A stretch of DNA of 15,250 nt from CADEED01 sp035701825 (GTDB taxonomy: Bacteria; Pseudomonadota; Gammaproteobacteria; Steroidobacterales; Steroidobacteraceae): NCBI GenBank assembly GCA_035701825.1, contig DASSRK010000186.1, positions 1 through 15,250 on the forward strand. Direction: 5' to 3'. Positions within the stretch are counted from its first letter, which is position 1; every line of letters starts with the position of its first letter. Both the position numbers and the translations under genes were made by a program. A model generated the notes under the pieces. It had not been told where the DNA came from and searched no databases. It saw only the letters and a program-made list of their open reading frames with translations. Of the stretch, positions 13,870 through 15,250 are shown piece by piece.

Positions 13870-15241
13870 ACTCCGCTTCGGTCTCCTCGTGCAGGCGCAT
13901 GAGGAACAGGCGGACCTGCGCATCGGCTTCGTCGGGGGCCATCAGGCGCTGGTCCACCAGCATCTTCGCCATGTCGCGCATCGAGCGCTCCCCGTTGATC
14001 ATCGCCAGCAGGAAGGCGTGCACGCGGCTCGAGATCGCGCGCATTTCGAAGGCCGGCGTGCGCGGCACGGGCAGATCCGGTTGCAGCAACCACGACGGCA
14101 GCGCGCGTTCGCGCGGGACTTCCGCGGGTGCGCCCGACTTGCGCGCCACCCACGTGACCACGTTCTCCAGCCGCGAATGCCGGCTGGCCGGCGAGCGCAT
14201 GTACGGCAACGTCGTCTCGCGCACCGTCAACTCCGCGAAACCCGCGGCCGGCACGAGCTCGCGCACTTCCTCGAGCCCGACACGCTCGGCATGCGCGGCG
14301 CGGGAAAACGCCAGCGAGCCGGTATTGATCCAGCGCCCGCCCGGCTTGAGCGCGAGGTTGACGCGCGCCGCGACGCGCGCGAACGGCTCGCCGATGATGT
14401 CGATGAACCACGGCGTGACCACGGTATCGAAGACCCCGTCGGCGAACGGCGCGTGCAGCGCATCCGCGGCCACGAGCTCGAGGCCGGCGCGCGCCGGTCC
14501 CGGCGAGGCCAGTCGACGCAGCACCGCATGGTCCCCGGGGCCGCGCGGCGCGATCGGGAATTCGTACAGCTCCAGCGCGCGCCCCGCGAACATCTCGCGC
14601 GCCACCGCCAGCAGCAGCGGATTGAAATCCGTCGCGACCGTCAGGGGCGCATCGCCCGCCTGGTGCAGGTCGTAGGCCAGGCGCCCCGCGCCCGCGCCGT
14701 GCACCAGCGTGCGGCCGAGCCCGCGCACGGCGCCGCCCAGCACGGCGGGGATCTCCGCGAGCGCCAACGCATTCTCCTCCTCGCCCCAGGCCCAGTCGCG
14801 ATGCAGGTTGACGTAGTAGTTAGTCAGTCCCTGCTCGGTGGGCAGGCGCGTGCCGAGCGCCTGGTGCACGGCCTGGCTGGCCTGCGCCTGTTCCACGCCG
14901 AGCGGCGCCAGCAGCACGGACAGGCGGCGTGCCTGGTCCTCGTGGGCGGCGGCACCGTGCTCGAGCCGCGCGCGGGTGGCCGGCAAGGCCGCCGCCGCGG
15001 CCTCCGTGCGCATGGCGCTGGCCTCCGACGCGAGGTACTGGTTGAGCAGTGACAATCGCCCGCGCCACTCGGACAACGATTGGCGGGGATCCGCGAACAG
15101 CCAGGGAATGCCGCCGATGACCGGATAGCCGCAACTGCAGGCCGCGCATATCCAGCCGGCGCTCTGCGGATCCAGGGACCCCTGCCGGCAACGCGGGCAA
15201 CACAGGACGGACGAAAGTGAAAGCACGCCGGAGCCTAGCAT
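13868..15241 (-). CDS. Zinc-ribbon, N2227-type SAM methyltransferase
   Basis: A 457-residue soluble protein. The N-terminus is a Trm112-like zinc ribbon (C15-x2-C18 and C32-x2-C35, then GYPVIGGIPWLF). Residues about 139-370 resemble the N2227/carnosine N-methyltransferase family (PF07942): YYVNLHRDWAWGEEE (142-156), SAM motif I VHGAGAGRLAYDL (180-192), D205 and D260 at the cofactor site, then VVTPWFIDI (274-282) and LKPGGRWINTG (298-308), close to the family's FID and LKPGGxWIN pattern. The last 60 residues (AFLLAMINGERSMRDMAKML...) look like a small helical PqqD-like or winged-helix module. The methyl acceptor is unknown; carnosine itself is unlikely in bacteria. ATG at 15241 lacks a clear ribosome site; GTG at 15226 (AGG 8 bases before) is an alternative. 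The stop touches REP-like copy B. Confidence 0.82.
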   Translation of the reverse strand: MLGSGVLSLSSVLCCPRCRQGSLDPQSAGWICAACSCGYPVIGGIPWLFADPRQSLSEWRGRLSLLNQYLASEASAMRTEAAAAALPATRARLEHGAAAHEDQARRLSVLLAPLGVEQAQASQAVHQALGTRLPTEQGLTNYYVNLHRDWAWGEEENALALAEIPAVLGGAVRGLGRTLVHGAGAGRLAYDLHQAGDAPLTVATDFNPLLLAVAREMFAGRALELYEFPIAPRGPGDHAVLRRLASPGPARAGLELVAADALHAPFADGVFDTVVTPWFIDIIGEPFARVAARVNLALKPGGRWINTGSLAFSRAAHAERVGLEEVRELVPAAGFAELTVRETTLPYMRSPASRHSRLENVVTWVARKSGAPAEVPRERALPSWLLQPDLPVPRTPAFEMRAISSRVHAFLLAMINGERSMRDMAKMLVDQRLMAPDEADAQVRLFLMRLHEETEAE

Positions 15242-15250
15242 TTATGGAAT

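Noticed and set aside
12941..15052. 703-codon plus-strand ORF across the OmpA-like and methyltransferase genes
   Set aside because: It lies opposite two well-supported genes and reads through both REP-like arms; its composition is Arg/Ala/His-rich without recognisable domains.

Overview
The window is a high-GC, densely coded stretch of a Gram-negative chromosome. A TorF-type porin, an OmpA-like domain, a SPOR lipoprotein, paired M16 peptidases, a bactofilin and a DUF924 protein together suggest a gammaproteobacterium. The Xanthomonadales/Nevskiales/Steroidobacterales side is my best guess, from gene content and GC only; there is no rRNA or marker gene to prove it. I see no tRNA, rRNA, CRISPR array, phage gene or transposase gene.

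Layout, left to right. (1) 1-3477, minus: the first 1159 codons of a very large uncharacterised secreted/membrane protein, running off the left edge. (2) 3558-4175, plus: a DUF924 protein. (3) 4183-4442: a pair of inverted 32-bp REP-like sequences filling the gap between convergent genes. (4) 8184-4442, minus: a compact operon of an active-type M16 zinc peptidase, an M16 partner lacking the zinc motif (start and stop overlap as ATGA), and a cation diffusion facilitator. (5) 8185-8688: a terminator, one doubtful small ORF and a structured spacer. (6) 9369-8689, minus, a SPOR lipoprotein, and 9409-9813, plus, a bactofilin, divergent with only 39 bp between starts. (7) 9814-10132: a 319-bp nested-palindrome element lying exactly between the stop codons of the bactofilin and the convergent MATE gene. 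(8) 11491-10133, minus: a MATE transporter whose start sits just after the terminator of the next gene. (9) 12313-11582, minus: a TorF-family porin. (10) 12850-12482, minus: a cupin_3 protein. (11) 13641-12946, minus: a glycine-zipper/OmpA-like envelope protein. (12) 13773-13869: a second REP-like pair with the same arms. (13) 15241-13868, minus: a zinc-ribbon, N2227-type methyltransferase with a possible PqqD-like C-terminus.

The genes are mostly cell-envelope housekeeping functions: cell-wall binding (SPOR, OmpA-like), cytoskeletal scaffold (bactofilin), periplasmic proteolysis (M16 pair), porin and transporters. They do not form one pathway. The most distinctive signal is in the gaps: two families of inverted-repeat elements placed against stop codons, plus a possible degenerate relative in front of the cupin gene. 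No clearly new multi-gene system is visible. The best unknowns are the giant membrane protein, the repeat elements and the multidomain methyltransferase.
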